NCBI GenBank assembly: GCA_903772945.1
Contig: CAICTM010001562.1
Location: 1-26,759, forward strand
Source of the DNA: Seminavis robusta
Taxonomy: Eukaryota; Bacillariophyta; Bacillariophyceae; Naviculales; Naviculaceae
Length of the DNA: 26,759 bases
Reading direction: 5' to 3'
Below the pieces are notes generated by a model that saw only the letters and a program-made list of their open reading frames with translations, did not search any database and was not told the origin of the DNA. The position numbers were made by a program, and so were the translations under genes. Below are positions 16,984 to 24,531 of this stretch, piece by piece. Numbering within the stretch: position 1 is the stretch's first letter; each line of letters starts with the position of its first letter.

Positions 16984-18303
16984 CTAATCAGAGATTGTGT
17001 ACAACTCGTCAATGAATCTGTCAATCATTCCACTCTCTTCAATTTCAGATCCCGAACACTCAAAGTTCGGAGGGGTGTAGGGGCAAGGGTATACAGATTC
17101 TTGGTAGCCATTTAGAGCTTCTGCCGCTGAAATTGATAGAACCAATGCATTCCGATCAATGTAGCTCTCCTGAGAAGTTCCAAATGAGTGACCTGATCGC
17201 ACATGTGATGCATAATAGTCAATTGCTGAATGAGCAGCAAGGAAGTTGATTGCTCCCTTTCGCATTGATTTAGCAGAGAAGCTGTTGCGAACTTCAGTTG
17301 ATACCTTGGCTGGAATGAACTTCCGAATGGTGCCAGTAAGCTTCTTTGTGACAGAAGAATCACTGATTTTGTGGAGCTTGGGAAACACCCTTTGTGCACG
17401 TTCGAGCTCATCAGGACGTCTAAACAAGCCGTCTTCCAAGAGATAGTAACAACCCATGGCATGGTACCAGCATACTCTGTAGTTATATCTGTGTGGCATC
17501 ATTGGCATGGAGTATGTGTTGATAGTTTTGATATCAATCCATTGGGTATCCACTACTTTAAAGTATGGGTCCCAAAGCCAGTCACTATAGGAATTGAATT
17601 TGGCTTCTCCACCACGAGCAACAGCATGCCATGTCATTAGTAATTGAGCCCGCTGCTCATAGATACCAGTATATCCGGATCTCGTATCATCCTCTTTGAT
17701 CATGCTTTTAATGATTGCATTTAGATCCACTTTTGATATATCGCCATTGATAGCTCTGGAGTTTGGGTTGTTGTGTGGCACTTCAACTGGTTGATAGCCA
17801 GGTAAGTTTTCAAGGTACAGTGGTCTCAGTGTTGTCGTTTCATCTTCATTATTATTTTGAGTTCTTGTAGCATCTTTTTCTAGCCCTTTTCTTATGACGG
17901 ACCACCAAGAGCTGTCATCTCCGATGTGACCATTCCAATGAGGATGATTGGGAAACTTTTCCCTCAAAACTTCCTTAACCTTCCCAGCATATTCAACTTT
18001 GGTTGATGCTTTCAGATATTTACTACGCTCTTGAGTTGACCATGAATGAAACTCAATTTTATCAAAGCCACGGGGAATGCTAATATTGGCAAGCCAAGAA
18101 CAGAACTTGGTAAGATGCGCCTGTAAATTATCCTCTGCAATGTAAGTAGCAGTCGTCTGATCCATTATAGGCTCTTTTCGAATAGTTTGATATTTGTTAT
18201 ACAGCTTGATAGCAGCATTCTTTGTGGCATTAGATGTTGGTGCTTCTCCCAATTTCTTCTCCCGAAGAGGTTGACTAGTACATGCATTAGTTGTTTGACT
18301 CAT
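16984..18303 (-). CDS. Crypton-like tyrosine recombinase
   Basis: This is a 439-residue site-specific recombinase of the tyrosine (lambda-integrase) superfamily, the type encoded by Crypton DNA transposons, which move by recombination without a DDE transposase. The expected catalytic residues are present and in order: R230 in AVARGGE, a candidate Lys at 259 in IDIKT, K345..R348 in AKSMRKG, H372 in RSGHS and the nucleophile Y381 in QESYID. Residues 35-140 are probably the core-binding helical domain. The wording around WDPYF and SMPMMP resembles recombinase-like proteins of stramenopiles and the Ndc10-related family, from memory. The ORF is intact with an A at -3 of the ATG. A direct repeat lies in its promoter (18355-18476). 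The stop is a single TAG after which the same frame stays open. A Crypton of the stramenopile type is likely; DIRS-type elements are less likely as no reverse transcriptase is seen. Confidence 0.85.
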   Translation of the reverse strand: MSQTTNACTSQPLREKKLGEAPTSNATKNAAIKLYNKYQTIRKEPIMDQTTATYIAEDNLQAHLTKFCSWLANISIPRGFDKIEFHSWSTQERSKYLKASTKVEYAGKVKEVLREKFPNHPHWNGHIGDDSSWWSVIRKGLEKDATRTQNNNEDETTTLRPLYLENLPGYQPVEVPHNNPNSRAINGDISKVDLNAIIKSMIKEDDTRSGYTGIYEQRAQLLMTWHAVARGGEAKFNSYSDWLWDPYFKVVDTQWIDIKTINTYSMPMMPHRYNYRVCWYHAMGCYYLLEDGLFRRPDELERAQRVFPKLHKISDSSVTKKLTGTIRKFIPAKVSTEVRNSFSAKSMRKGAINFLAAHSAIDYYASHVRSGHSFGTSQESYIDRNALVLSISAAEALNGYQESVYPCPYTPPNFECSGSEIEESGMIDRFIDELYTISD

Positions 18304-18354
18304 TTTCGTTGCTGTACAGGAAGAATAGTACTAAAATGCTAGTAGCTATCAACT

Positions 18355-18476
18355 AAGTGTGTTGTTGGTGTTGGTTATCGGTTCTCTTCTCTGTTTGAAA
18401 AGCAACAGGAATAGCCAAGTTTGTTGTTGGTGTTGGTTATCGGTTCTCTTCTCTATTTGAAAAGTACCAGTAATAG
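18355..18476. repeat. 60-bp direct repeat, period 62
   Basis: The segment GTTGTTGGTGTTGGTTATCG…TTTGAAAAG is present at 18355-18414 and 18417-18476 with few differences. It lies just upstream of the recombinase start, so it may duplicate promoter elements. Confidence 0.9.
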
Positions 18477-18514
18477 AGGTCTCGAGCACTTTCAAATAGC
18501 TCCAGTAGCTTCAT

Positions 18515-18570
18515 GTAGCTCCAGTACCTTCACTGGGAGCTCCACGTAGCTCCAGTGCCTTCACTGGGAG
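18515..18570. repeat. 31-bp tandem repeat
   Basis: GTAGCTCCAGTACCTTCACT (18515) and GTAGCTCCAGTGCCTTCACT (18546) start successive units with one difference. A third, partial unit (AGCTCCAGTAGCTTCA) precedes them at 18498. Confidence 0.85.
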
Positions 18571-18820
18571 ACCTCGTTGCCTGTTCAAATAGCTCGCAAA
18601 CACCCAAAAATAGGGCTCTTTTCCCAAAACCAACTGCTTGCTTCAGCCAACTTGCCATAAAAGTTAGCTGGAGAACTGGTAAAGCTAACCATCACGGTGT
18701 TGGGTCAAAGCTGAAAGCTAGTGGAAAACTCCTGGAAAGCTAACCTGTGAACAGAGCACTAACCTCCAACACGAACTATCCGAATTCTCCCAGCTCTCCT
18801 CCTTTTCTCCAGGCTCCCCG

Positions 18821-18860
18821 CCAACTTTCCGGGCTGCGCCCGGAAAGTTGGGATTTTTTT
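18821..18860 (+). repeat. perfect 13-bp hairpin followed by T7
   Basis: CCAACTTTCCGGG (18821-18833) pairs perfectly with CCCGGAAAGTTGG (18839-18851) across a 5-base loop, then GATTTTTTT follows. The form is that of an intrinsic-type terminator, but in a eukaryotic nuclear setting it may instead be a transposon end or a Pol III stop signal. No transcript that it would end is identified. Confidence 0.6.
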
Positions 18861-19190
18861 GGACCGGTTTCAAAAATTCATTAGATTCCTTTTTAGGTCC
18901 AGTAGAGCTACTAGACTATAGCAAGATCATGTCAATATGGGTCTATAGAGGTTGTAAACCTCCCCTCCAGACTAGGATCCAGGCAAAGGCAATGGCCCTG
19001 GTTATACCAGAGAGGCCTGCTGCATCTTCATTCCCTGTCTGGGAAGGTGGGCGAGCCCCATTTTGAGCTCTAATGAAGTTTTGAAAGGGTACCGCCGAGT
19101 ATGGAGCCTGTGACGTCACCATGGAGGGTCGTTAGAGTTGGACTGCAACGTCAGTGAGCGGGCTGATAATTACTTAGGAGCTGTACTTAC

Positions 19191-19405
19191 CAAGCATCTT
19201 TTTCAAATAGCCGCTTCAAAAAACGCACTCGCTCGAGATTTGTTGTGGTTCCCCCTGGGTTGTCCGTAATTTTGTTCGCCCGAATGACCGTCCCCATTGT
19301 CGGATATTCTCCCCTGTCATCTGACTTTTTCGCGAAGTGTGATTCGACCTGCCGGGTGTTCGCGGTACCTCCAAGCTGGATTCGTTTTTTTTTGTCATGG
19401 GGCAT
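19191..19405 (-). CDS. possible first exon of an unrecognised gene
   Basis: From ATG at 19405 the minus strand reads 71 codons of well-mixed, basic protein (for example GGTANTRQVESHF and RVRFLKRLFEKDA) and reaches a near-ideal donor, TTG|GTAAGTA (19190-19185), just before an in-frame TAA. A candidate acceptor (GTTGCAG, AG at 19144-19143) would give a 48-nt intron and a further 24 or so codons to a TAG near 19070. The donor and residue composition argue for coding. The short intron and lack of a known domain argue against certainty. Confidence 0.3.
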
Positions 19406-19966
19406 TGTTGTTTTCGTTGCTTGATGCTTCGTCGGGCTAATAACAGGCAAAAGCGAAAAATGGTCTGGCCCACATTGGATTAGGGCCGTAGTGCAATGCA
19501 GTCGCTACGGGACAAAAACCCCTTGTACAAAACACAAATTTGGGCATGAATTGCATCTTTTATGAGGGCTTGCTGAATCTTGTTTGAGAGACAAGCGATC
19601 TCTTGGCGAATCAGCGACTGCTCGCCAGCCAGTCACATCTCCAAAAAGCGAAAAGAATGTCCTTTCGGTGGTCTCGCCAAATTCAACTTACGAGGAGTCA
19701 CGTAAATTGTTTAGCCCACCCTACTCAGGCACTAAGTGTTTTGGGCGACGTTGAATTCTTTTCTGCATCTATTCACCGGTTTATACCCAACATAAATTGG
19801 TAATTAATGATCAGAAATTTCCATCTGTTCTATGTATACCTCCCCCGATTTACCAAAACGGCTATTGTAAATGTAGTGTACTTAGTCAACATCTGAGTCG
19901 TCCATTCTACTTTGCTTAATTGTCTACCTAAGTACCATATGCGCAAATTCGGTGACAGTAGAAGAG
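19406..19966. other. intergenic, no features recognised
   Basis: Mixed-composition sequence with short frames only. It should hold the promoter of the possible minus-strand exon at its left end and the 3' flank of the truncated acidic ORF at its right end. I see no RNA gene or repeat of note. Confidence 0.45.
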
Positions 19967-20443
19967 TCACAAAATTGCTCTTTGAATGCCTCCACCATTG
20001 TTTCCTCCTTCGTCACCTCCCTCAAAGAAAAGTGCTCTGTCGACAGCCCCTCCAGCTAACATTTCACCAATGACCTCATATGCCAAGTCCTCCAGTAGTT
20101 TGTCTTCTTCACTCTCCGCTTCCTGTCTACCCTCTACATTGTCGTCGTCGTTGTTGTCGTTGCTTGCTCTGGCATCCAGCTGCGGCGTGTGCTCCTCATC
20201 TCCAAAACTCGCAAACTGGTCATAGTCGTTTGGTTCTCCATCCTCAGCGGCAGTCTTCTCTGCCTTCTCGTCCTCCAAGGCATCATCCATGGGGCAGTAA
20301 TCCTCGTCCTCGTCTTCGCATGCTCTCTCCCTCTGCTCCATAATCCTCTGATGCTCCTGTTTTGCCATCTTGATCCAAGCGAATCCCTCCAGCAGGCCTT
20401 CCCATTCGTTTCCAATGTTCCGTCGTTTCCACATGAACACAAA
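19967..20443 (-). pseudogene. C-terminal part of an acidic-tailed protein, cut by an LTR
   Basis: The frame is open from the LTR edge (20443) to a stop at 19967, about 159 codons. It starts in mid-protein with a Trp-rich helical part (WKRRNIGNEWEGLLEGFAWIK), continues with a charged helix, and then becomes very acidic (CEDEDEDY, NDNNDDDN). It ends with a helical block (EDLAYEVIGEML) and a Gly-rich tail. No start codon is convincing, since the Met at 20440 lies at the element junction, so the N-terminal part was separated by the retroelement. Acidic Asp/Asn tails occur in chromatin and transposase-derived proteins, but I cannot name the family. Confidence 0.5.
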
Positions 20444-20867
20444 TGCACTACGCTAAAAGCTAGTGTAAAGATCTTTCGAGTGTTTTGAGTTTGAGAGAAT
20501 GAAAGTTATGAGAGAGATTAGAAAGCTATGAAAACTAATCAACGAGAGAGATCATCATCAAGGGATCGTAGATCTGGTCTCCCGCGGGAGACTATAAAGT
20601 GTGATAGAGTAGGTTGCGGTAGTAATCCTACGTATCTCCACGATCCTAAAATGGAACGCGTGGAAACTTCAGCTAGTAGCTGTCTAGTAGCGTGGAAGCT
20701 TTCCACGCCGGCTAAATATCTAGAGCGTTGTTTCATCGACAACCTAGTATGACTAGCAGTCATGAGAACCCTGTCTCAATGACTATTCGCGAAGGACTAC
20801 GTCATGCGTCGAACTCAAACCCTATCTAGGATTGAGTCGCGAATAAGGCTAAGAGCCGTGTATTGCA
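20444..20867 (-). mobile_element. 3' LTR of a minus-strand Ty3/gypsy element
   Basis: This 424-bp sequence begins TG (TGCACTACGC) and ends CA (GTGTATTGCA) and is matched in inverse orientation by 21403-21828, with I estimate about 85-90% identity. On the minus strand it directly follows a polypurine tract and the end of an integrase gene, which defines it as a 3' LTR. It contains a perfect 16-bp palindrome GTCTCCCGCGGGAGAC (20577-20592). Confidence 0.85.
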
Positions 20868-20877
20868 TTCGCCCCCT
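20868..20877 (-). other. polypurine tract
   Basis: On the minus strand AGGGGGCGAA abuts the LTR (starting TGCAATACAC). This is the position and composition expected for the plus-strand primer of reverse transcription in an LTR element. Confidence 0.7.
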
Positions 20878-20928
20878 GACAAGGGTCACAGAAGGCACGA
20901 CAGCAGTCGGACAAGGAGAACATATGAA

Positions 20929-21402
20929 TTAAAGTGCGGGGCACTCTCCGGGGATTGGATGTAGACATGTGCGTCGCACGATGGCAATCCTACTAGGGGA
21001 TCCGGCCTTGTATGGGTGTAAATACCTTATGTTCCAAGTCTGGTAGACTGTGCCGCCATTGGCGGTAGCATGTCGGAGCCGTACAGTGCCATTGTTATTG
21101 ACTCGGTCCATATGTAAGGACATTTGTACTTTGGCTGACCGTACTTGCGGTGCTGATACTGTTGAAACCTCACAGTATCGTTGACATTGTATTGATGAGG
21201 GACACGCGTCGCGTTTTCCTTATCAGTGTGTTTCTGGATGAGTCGTTGGCGACGTTCTTTGATGTGTTTCCAGTTTACTTCGAAACGGACGTTGTGAATG
21301 GCGTCACGATTGAACACGTGTGGTAATGAACTTGCGACGAAGTCCATATTCATCCCGGAGTGTCTTCTCGACTTCTGCGCGGAACTCACGTTCGCTATCC
21401 AT
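20929..21402 (-). pseudogene. gypsy integrase C-terminus, frameshifted and truncated
   Basis: Minus-strand remnant of the end of a Ty3/gypsy pol gene. The stretch NWKHIKERRQRLIQKHTDKEN followed by VNDTVRF is the usual post-catalytic helix and start of the integrase C-terminal (GPY/F-like) domain. NNNGTVRLRHA and NIRYLHPYK then complete that domain, in a different frame (break between about 21100 and 21125). The 5' side ends abruptly at 21402, exactly where a second LTR begins, so the catalytic part of pol is missing from this side. The product cannot be functional. Confidence 0.75.
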
Positions 21403-21828
21403 TGCAATACACGGCTCTTAGCCTTATTTGCGACTCGATCCTAGATAGGGTTTGAGTTCGACTCATGACTGAGTCTCTCGTGAATAGTCATTGAGACAGG
21501 GTTCTCAATGACCGCTCTAGTCATACTAGGTTGATGATGAAACATCGCTCTAGACATTTAGCCAGCGTGGAGTACTTCCATGCTACTAGATAAATGCTAG
21601 ACGAATCTTCCACGCGTTCCGTTTTTGGATCGTGGAGTGAGTAGGATTGCTACCGCAACCTACTCTATCACACTCTACAGTCTCCCGCGGGAGTTCAGAT
21701 CTACGATCCTTTGATTGTGGACCTCTCTCGTTGATTAGTTTTCATAGCTTTCTAATCCTCTCATAACTTTCATTCTCTCAAACTCAAAACACTCGAAAGA
21801 TCTTTACACTAGCTTTTAGCGTAGTGCA
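21403..21828 (+). mobile_element. 5' LTR of a plus-strand gypsy copy
   Basis: This 426-bp LTR begins TGCAATACACGG and ends GCGTAGTGCA, is the same family as the LTR at 20444-20867 but in the opposite orientation, and is followed 52 bp later by a gag start. The two LTRs differ at many sites, so they are unlikely to be the pair of one recent insertion. The bases after it (TTTTGTTAACAAAC) show no obvious TGG-type tRNA primer site. Confidence 0.85.
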
Positions 21829-21880
21829 TTTTGTTAACAAACACAATAGCTTTCAGCTACCCTCAACCTATTCCTTCACC

Positions 21881-23215
21881 ATGAAGATTGCCAAAGACGC
21901 GTACACCAGCTTTGAGTCTAAGCTGCGCGACAAACCAATCCTTCCTCTCATCGACCTCGACGATGAATGCGAAATCGACGATTCTCGCTCTACCACCTAC
22001 AAACTTCGCACTGTTCCAGCAGATGCCAACAGCGCCAAGTACACCTTCAAGGTCCAAATCATCAATGGATCTGAGACTCCACGTCAGACCATCAAGTGGG
22101 CTGGACGCATGGAGAAGGTCTTCGTTGGGCTCGCCATTGCTACGCCTAGCGACAAACATAACCTCCTCAAGGAGATGACTTCTAGCTCTGCAAAGAGCAG
22201 TTACGAATCTAGCTGTGCAGGCCACCGTGACTACGTTGGAATGCCTTGCGCCAGATTGCAGTCAACGGCATTCCTCACGCGACATACGTGGTGGTGAAGA
22301 CGAAGCCACTTTCCAAGCACGTTTCAAGAATGCCTGGGACGGAGCAGCTCAGCCCCTTTGGACGACTCTGAACATTACGTTCTGGCAAAATGCCTGCGTC
22401 GAAGCGGTCTGGTCCCTACAAGGCTCTTGAAAAGCAGAAACGCTTCATGCGCCCCAAGATGCGTAAGCCTGCTGATATGTCTACTCGTGCTTATGTCAAC
22501 AACCTCAGTCGGATGACACCGATGAACTTCTTCGTCTACCACCTTTTGGAGCCACACCAAACGTTGAACCATGACGAGTCATTGACATGTTTGTCATGGA
22601 ATCCACGCTCGTGGATGAAGAAGATGGACGAAAACAACTTCGATCCTTTCTAAGCACCTATCGGAGAAACCATTGATTTTGCTGAACGCATGGAATCCAC
22701 GAAAGACTTTGACAAGGGCGGTGATACCAAGCAAGCTCCTTCGAAGAAGACAAACAGCAGAAGTACAATCTACTCGCAACAACGATCACATCTTCCAAGA
22801 ACGAAGAAAAAATGGTGTAGACTACACGAGCCAGCACTCACAACCACTGCTAACTGCATGACTCTGAAGAAGCTCAAAGCAAAGTCTCAGTCCTCGTCCT
22901 GACAACGATAACAAGCCAGCGTACACAAAGAAAAACTTGGAAACGCAAGTCCGACGACGCCAAGACCTACACCAACGAAGCAACTCTCTGTCCGTCATGA
23001 AGAGGAGGTTTCCCAACGCTGCGGTCAAGCTGATCGCAAGAAGAGAAGCGAATGCCAACCATGTTGCCAAAGCGCAATCATGACAAACTCCGACAACGAG
23101 GACGACTCCTCTGTTTGATCCATCACATGATGGACAAGAAGAATGGCTCTGTTGACAAGGCGCTTGCCAAATTCGACTTCAATCATTCGGATGGAGAGAT
23201 CTCCGTCTGAGGATT
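21881..23215 (+). pseudogene. gypsy gag, multiple frameshifts and stops
   Basis: Begins at ATG 21881, downstream of the LTR. Frame 1 (to 22297) carries the gag N-terminal region with INGSETPRQTIKW and KVFVGLAIATP. The next part continues in other frames: FQARFKNAWDGA (about 22310-22350), then YKALEKQKRFMRPKMRKP and SWMKKMDENNFDPF (22417-22650). A TAA at 22651 is followed in the same frame by further gag-like sequence. A degenerate zinc-knuckle remnant (WCRLHEPALTTTANC, about 22813-22858) lacks a clean Cys/His pattern. A Ser/Lys/Asp-rich tail leads to about 23215. At least two frame changes and one stop make it inactive. It is judged gypsy by its LTR and by gag wording typical of diatom elements, from memory. 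Confidence 0.7.
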
Positions 23216-24531
23216 AGGCCAGGATGAATGAGTGCAAGGGAACCTGCGACGGGATTTAACAGTTACAATTCAGCTTAACAGCTTTACAATTAGCAGGCTT
23301 ATTCTAGAAAATAATCAATAACTGCTCACTTAATTGGAAATAGCAAACTTTACATCTCTTAGATCGTTAGATTAATCAGTACACAATCGTATTGTCGCAT
23401 GGTAGCAATGCGAGGGTTATGAGATGTTACTCATTTTTACTTATATGTCTATCCTCTTTGGTTGTCAATGGAATGTCGTATCCTTGATGCAGATTGCTTC
23501 AGAGTTTCCTCTTGCACTCTTCATCGGTAGTCCTTCACCCTTATTGCAACTTAATTCCTTTGGATTCGCTCGCAAGCAATCCCGCTTGTCAACCTGCTGG
23601 GTTCGCTCGTAAGCAACCTCTTGTTTCTTTATCCTGTCACCGACCGTGATAGGATCTCTTGCATTCGCTCGTAAGCAATCACACCCTTGGCCACAATGGA
23701 CTCCTATGGGAGCCACCCTTTACTCGATCGATGCAAGGAACCACTACTGGTACTGCTTCTGTTATATCGTTCGCTTCTACTGCTACTACTATTATCTCTA
23801 TCACCTGGCGAAACCTTGGCCATGCTCGAGCTTGCAGCATGGATCGATCGTTCGGCCGAGTTAACAGAAACAGAATCCGAGTTAACAGATTTCATCGAAA
23901 AATGAGCTCCGACTGCATATATAGGTCGGCTTGTTTGTCAGGCTTCGAGTCATGCTTGTGGTTATATCTTCTCTCGAGTTCACCCCTCTATTACTCGGTT
24001 CAAATTACCTGAGTCATGCTTCGAGTGAAGTTTCCTCACTTTTTCATTAACGCCGAAGAACAACAACAATACGCGTCGAGCGATAGATCGTTCCTTGTTG
24101 TTGATCGATCAGCAGTTGGTCTCCGCTTACCCAGGAGGCATGCGTCGTTTGTGTGGCTTGCTGTTTGTCGTTTTGAAGGGTTCAATCCACGGTACGGAGT
24201 TGTACGCAATCGATACGCTCCGTAACGAGAGATACGCGATCGGTCTCTCGTGTCGTTCAAACAAAGCGATTCGGAGAGATCGCGATCGGTCTCTCGTGTC
24301 GTTCAAACAAGCGATTCGCATGTAATTCAAACAGTTGGTTGTTTGAAGGATTCAAGCAACTCGCAAAGTGATAAAGCTCATAAATTCCATTTTCAATTGA
24401 CTCGATTGACGGGTCATCAAGCTCCTCCTCTTGTTGCCACGCTGTCCTCCGTTAAGCTCCTCCTGCCATTGTGCCATTAGCCTCTCCCTTGTGCGTGCCC
24501 ACGCTTTTGATTTTCCGATTCCATCACTTTG
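23216..24531 (+). mobile_element. probable LTR end and repeat-rich leader of a second retroelement
   Basis: No gene. AT-rich sequence at about 23260-23399 contains repeated TTAACAG and TTACAATT words and ends CGCA immediately before TGGTAGCAATGCGAGG (23400-23415), which resembles a tRNA-Met primer site. GGTTATGAG (23415-23423) also matches the complement of an initiator tRNA-Met anticodon arm. The leader then shows three copies of TTCGCTCG(C/T)AAGCAA (about 23566, 23602, 23664), two GAGTTAACAGA words (about 23857-23890) and the tandem repeat at 24227-24318. The LTR boundary is tentative as its partner is outside the window. Confidence 0.35.
24227..24318. repeat. 46-bp tandem repeat in retroelement leader
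   Basis: Two units, 24227-24273 and 24274-24318, run GAGAGATnGCGATCGGTCTC, then TCGTGTCGTTCAAACAA and GCGATTCG, with two short length differences. Read on either strand they leave open frames that I treat as artefacts. Confidence 0.9.

Larger units (their letters stand above)
18304..19190. other. repeat-rich upstream region of the recombinase gene
   Basis: No supported gene. It begins with two tandem repeats (18355-18476 and 18515-18570), followed by scattered AAAGCTAACC words (18670-18745), a perfect 13-bp hairpin with a T run (18821-18860) and a TGACGTCA palindrome (19111-19118). GAGGTCTC at 18476-18483 and GAGACCTC at 18568-18575 are inverted copies that could enclose the 31-bp repeats as a stem-loop. 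Confidence 0.5.

Noticed and set aside
20444-21828. A single DNA transposon with 425-bp terminal inverted repeats
   Set aside because: The polypurine tract and integrase end on one side and gag on the other show that these are LTRs of two oppositely oriented retroelements. The enclosed DNA is a pol remnant, not a transposase.
23424-24330. Several open frames of 60-117 codons
   Set aside because: They overlap on both strands over repeated TCGCTCG and CGATCGGTCTC units, have no domain, and lie in a probable retroelement leader.
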